From Actinomycetota bacterium (lineage in GTDB: Bacteria; Actinomycetota; Coriobacteriia; Anaerosomatales; JAHIQC01), in contig JAHIQC010000279.1 of NCBI GenBank assembly GCA_018902765.1, positions 1-6,355 of the forward strand: a stretch of DNA of 6,355 nt, written 5' to 3'. Of the stretch, positions 4,781-6,355 are shown one piece after another; the stretch's first letter is position 1, and each line of letters begins with the position of its first letter. The notes below the pieces were generated by a model. It worked only from the letters and a program-made list of their open reading frames with translations, searched no databases and was not told the DNA's origin. The position numbers were made by a program, and so were the translations under genes.

Positions 4781-6355
4781 CTACTCGGCGAACTGAGCCT
4801 CGTGGAGACGTGCGAATGCGCCGTCGGCTGCAAGCAGCGCGCGGTAGGCGCCCTGCTCGACGACTCGGCCATGGTCCAAGACCACGATTCTGTCGGCATC
4901 GCGGACGGTGGAAAGGCGGTGCGCGATGATGAGGGCCGTCCGCTTCTTCAGCACATCCCTCAGCGCATCTTGGATGAGTGACTCGGTGCGAGTGTCCACC
5001 GAAGAGGTGGCCTCATCGAGAATCAGCACGGCGGGGTCGGCAAGGATCGCCCTTCCGAAGGCGATGAGTTGTCGTTGCCCGGTTGAGAGGAGGGACCCAC
5101 GTTCCCCAACCTCGGTCTCGAGGGCTTCAGGCAGGTGCTGGGCGAACTCCATGACGCGCGCGAGCTGGGCGGCGGCGAGCACTTCGTCGGCACCGGCCTC
5201 AAGACGACCGTAGCGGATGTTGTCCGCGATGGAGCCGGCGAACAGGAAGGGCTCTTGGAGCACCATGCCCAAGTTTGAGCGCAGCGAGCCCAGGCTCAGG
5301 TCTCGGAGGTCTGCGCCGTCGAGCAGCACGGATCCATCTGTCGGGTCATAGAAGCGCGCCACCAGATTAACCAAAGTGCTCTTGCCAGCCCCGGTTGCGC
5401 CGACGATGGCGACGGTTTCGCCCGCCGCGATTCGGAGCTGGATGTGATGCAGCACTTCGGGGCCAGTGCCGTACGAGAACGACACATCCTCAAAGCTCAA
5501 CGACCCGGTGGCTCGTCCGATTGCCGTAGCGCTCGGAGAGTCGGTGACCGACGAGCTCATGTCGAGCAGCTCGAACACGCGCTCGCCGCCTGCCAACGCC
5601 GCCTGGGTCTCCGCGTACAAGCTCGAGAGTTGCGATACCGCGTTGAAGAACTGTCGGGAGTAGTTGAAGAACGCGACGACGACGCCGATAGTCACGAGCT
5701 GCTGAATCGCGAGCCATCCACCAAAGACCGCGACAAACGCCGTGGCTACCGTTGAGATCACGCTGAGGACCGGAGAGAACGCTGAGGAGACGGCGGCTGC
5801 CGAGATGTTTGCATCCCTGTTGGCCGCGTTGCGCATCGCAAAGCGGTCCGCGTTTTGGCCGGTTCGATTGAACGCCTGTGCCACCTTGATGCCGCCCAGT
5901 TCCTCGGCAAGTGCCGATGAGACCTCGCCGATGGTTTCCTGGCGCTTGCGGAAGGCCCGCCTCGCGATTGCCGCGAACAGTCGCGTAGCGAGGAACATGA
6001 GCGGCAGGACCAACAGGGTGGCGAGCGCCAGCCTCCAGTCGACCCACAGCATGCCGGCGAGAGTCGCGATCAGTCCGAGGCTGGCGCTGATCACACGGCG
6101 GAACCCTTGGGACAAAAAGGAGCTGACCTGTTCGATGTCGTTGATGAGCCGGCTCATGATGTCGCCGGACTCGCTTGACTCGAAGAACGCGACGGACAGG
6201 TCGTGTATCTTGCCGAATACCTGGGACCTCAGCTCAAAGAGCGCCATCTGTCCGGCTTGGCCGAACCGCAGTATCTGCCCCCGCTGTGCCCACCAGCCGA
6301 TCAGCGCGACGCCCCCAAGCGCCGCGACGGGGGCGACGAGTACCCGCGCGGAAGC
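4781..6355 (-). CDS. ABC exporter half-transporter (membrane domain fused to ATPase), N-terminus outside window
   Basis: An ATP-driven exporter subunit of the MsbA/multidrug type, in the cytoplasmic membrane. The frame is open to the window end, giving 524 visible residues, with perhaps 60-120 missing at the N-terminus, judging from usual lengths near 600. The methionine at 6247 is internal: the 36 residues before it (RGQILRFGQAGQ leading into LRSQVF) are typical of the region after the second membrane helix. Seen: coupling-helix sequence ESGDIMSRLINDIEQ at about 62-76; membrane helices near 87-105, 107-126 and 190-230; Walker A GATGAGKS (319-326); Q-loop Q367; signature LSTGQ (423-427), a variant of LSGGQ; Walker B AVLILDE with catalytic E448; and switch H479. 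The ATPase site therefore looks competent. Such subunits often pair with a second exporter gene directly upstream, which would lie beyond the window. The cargo cannot be read from sequence. A PadR gene follows 164 bases downstream on the same strand. Confidence 0.93.
   Translation of the reverse strand, partial: ASARVLVAPVAALGGVALIGWWAQRGQILRFGQAGQMALFELRSQVFGKIHDLSVAFFESSESGDIMSRLINDIEQVSSFLSQGFRRVISASLGLIATLAGMLWVDWRLALATLLVLPLMFLATRLFAAIARRAFRKRQETIGEVSSALAEELGGIKVAQAFNRTGQNADRFAMRNAANRDANISAAAVSSAFSPVLSVISTVATAFVAVFGGWLAIQQLVTIGVVVAFFNYSRQFFNAVSQLSSLYAETQAALAGGERVFELLDMSSSVTDSPSATAIGRATGSLSFEDVSFSYGTGPEVLHHIQLRIAAGETVAIVGATGAGKSTLVNLVARFYDPTDGSVLLDGADLRDLSLGSLRSNLGMVLQEPFLFAGSIADNIRYGRLEAGADEVLAAAQLARVMEFAQHLPEALETEVGERGSLLSTGQRQLIAFGRAILADPAVLILDEATSSVDTRTESLIQDALRDVLKKRTALIIAHRLSTVRDADRIVVLDHGRVVEQGAYRALLAADGAFARLHEAQFAE

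Noticed and set aside
5490..6047. A 185-codon minus-strand frame inside the ABC exporter
   Set aside because: It is a frame-shifted reading of the exporter membrane domain, Arg/Gly-rich, with no motif of its own.

Overview
The window is GC-rich and densely coding, with short gaps between genes, an ATG/GTG start mix and good Shine-Dalgarno sequences. It reads as an ordinary bacterial chromosomal segment. The gene set (a long-form threonine synthase, an ApgM-type phosphoglycerate-mutase relative, a cysteine-motif iron-sulfur-type flavoprotein, a PadR regulator and an ABC exporter) would suit an anaerobic or facultatively anaerobic high-GC lineage such as a Coriobacteriia-like actinobacterium. 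That placement is an impression from protein style and is not demonstrated. I see no mobile element, tRNA, rRNA or CRISPR array.

Layout. (1) 1-567, plus: a class I SAM-dependent methyltransferase whose first few codons lie outside the window. (2) 596-2140, minus: threonine synthase (thrC), convergent with the methyltransferase across a 28-base gap. (3) 2141-2223: an 83-base divergent intergenic region with a perfect 7-bp inverted repeat. (4) 2224-3408, plus: an ApgM-family metalloenzyme, of the kind proposed to act as an alternative homoserine kinase when it lies beside threonine genes. (5) 3405-4013, minus: an iron-sulfur-flavoprotein-like flavodoxin-fold protein; its stop codon and that of the ApgM gene share one CTAG. 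(6) 4026-4616, minus: a PadR-family regulator immediately upstream of the flavoprotein, apparently co-transcribed and translationally coupled to it. (7) 4617-4780: an AT-rich control region. (8) 4781-6355, minus: an ABC exporter (membrane domain plus ATPase) whose N-terminus is outside the window.

How the genes may work together. ThrC converts O-phosphohomoserine to threonine. If the divergent ApgM-like protein is a homoserine kinase, it makes ThrC's substrate, so the two genes would form the last two steps of threonine synthesis around a shared control region. On the other side, a PadR regulator with a redox flavoprotein beside a multidrug-type exporter suggests a response to toxic aromatic, quinone or drug-like compounds. 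Both functional links are inferences from gene order and protein family. The most interesting item is the thrC/ApgM-like pair with its palindrome. I found no clearly unprecedented system.
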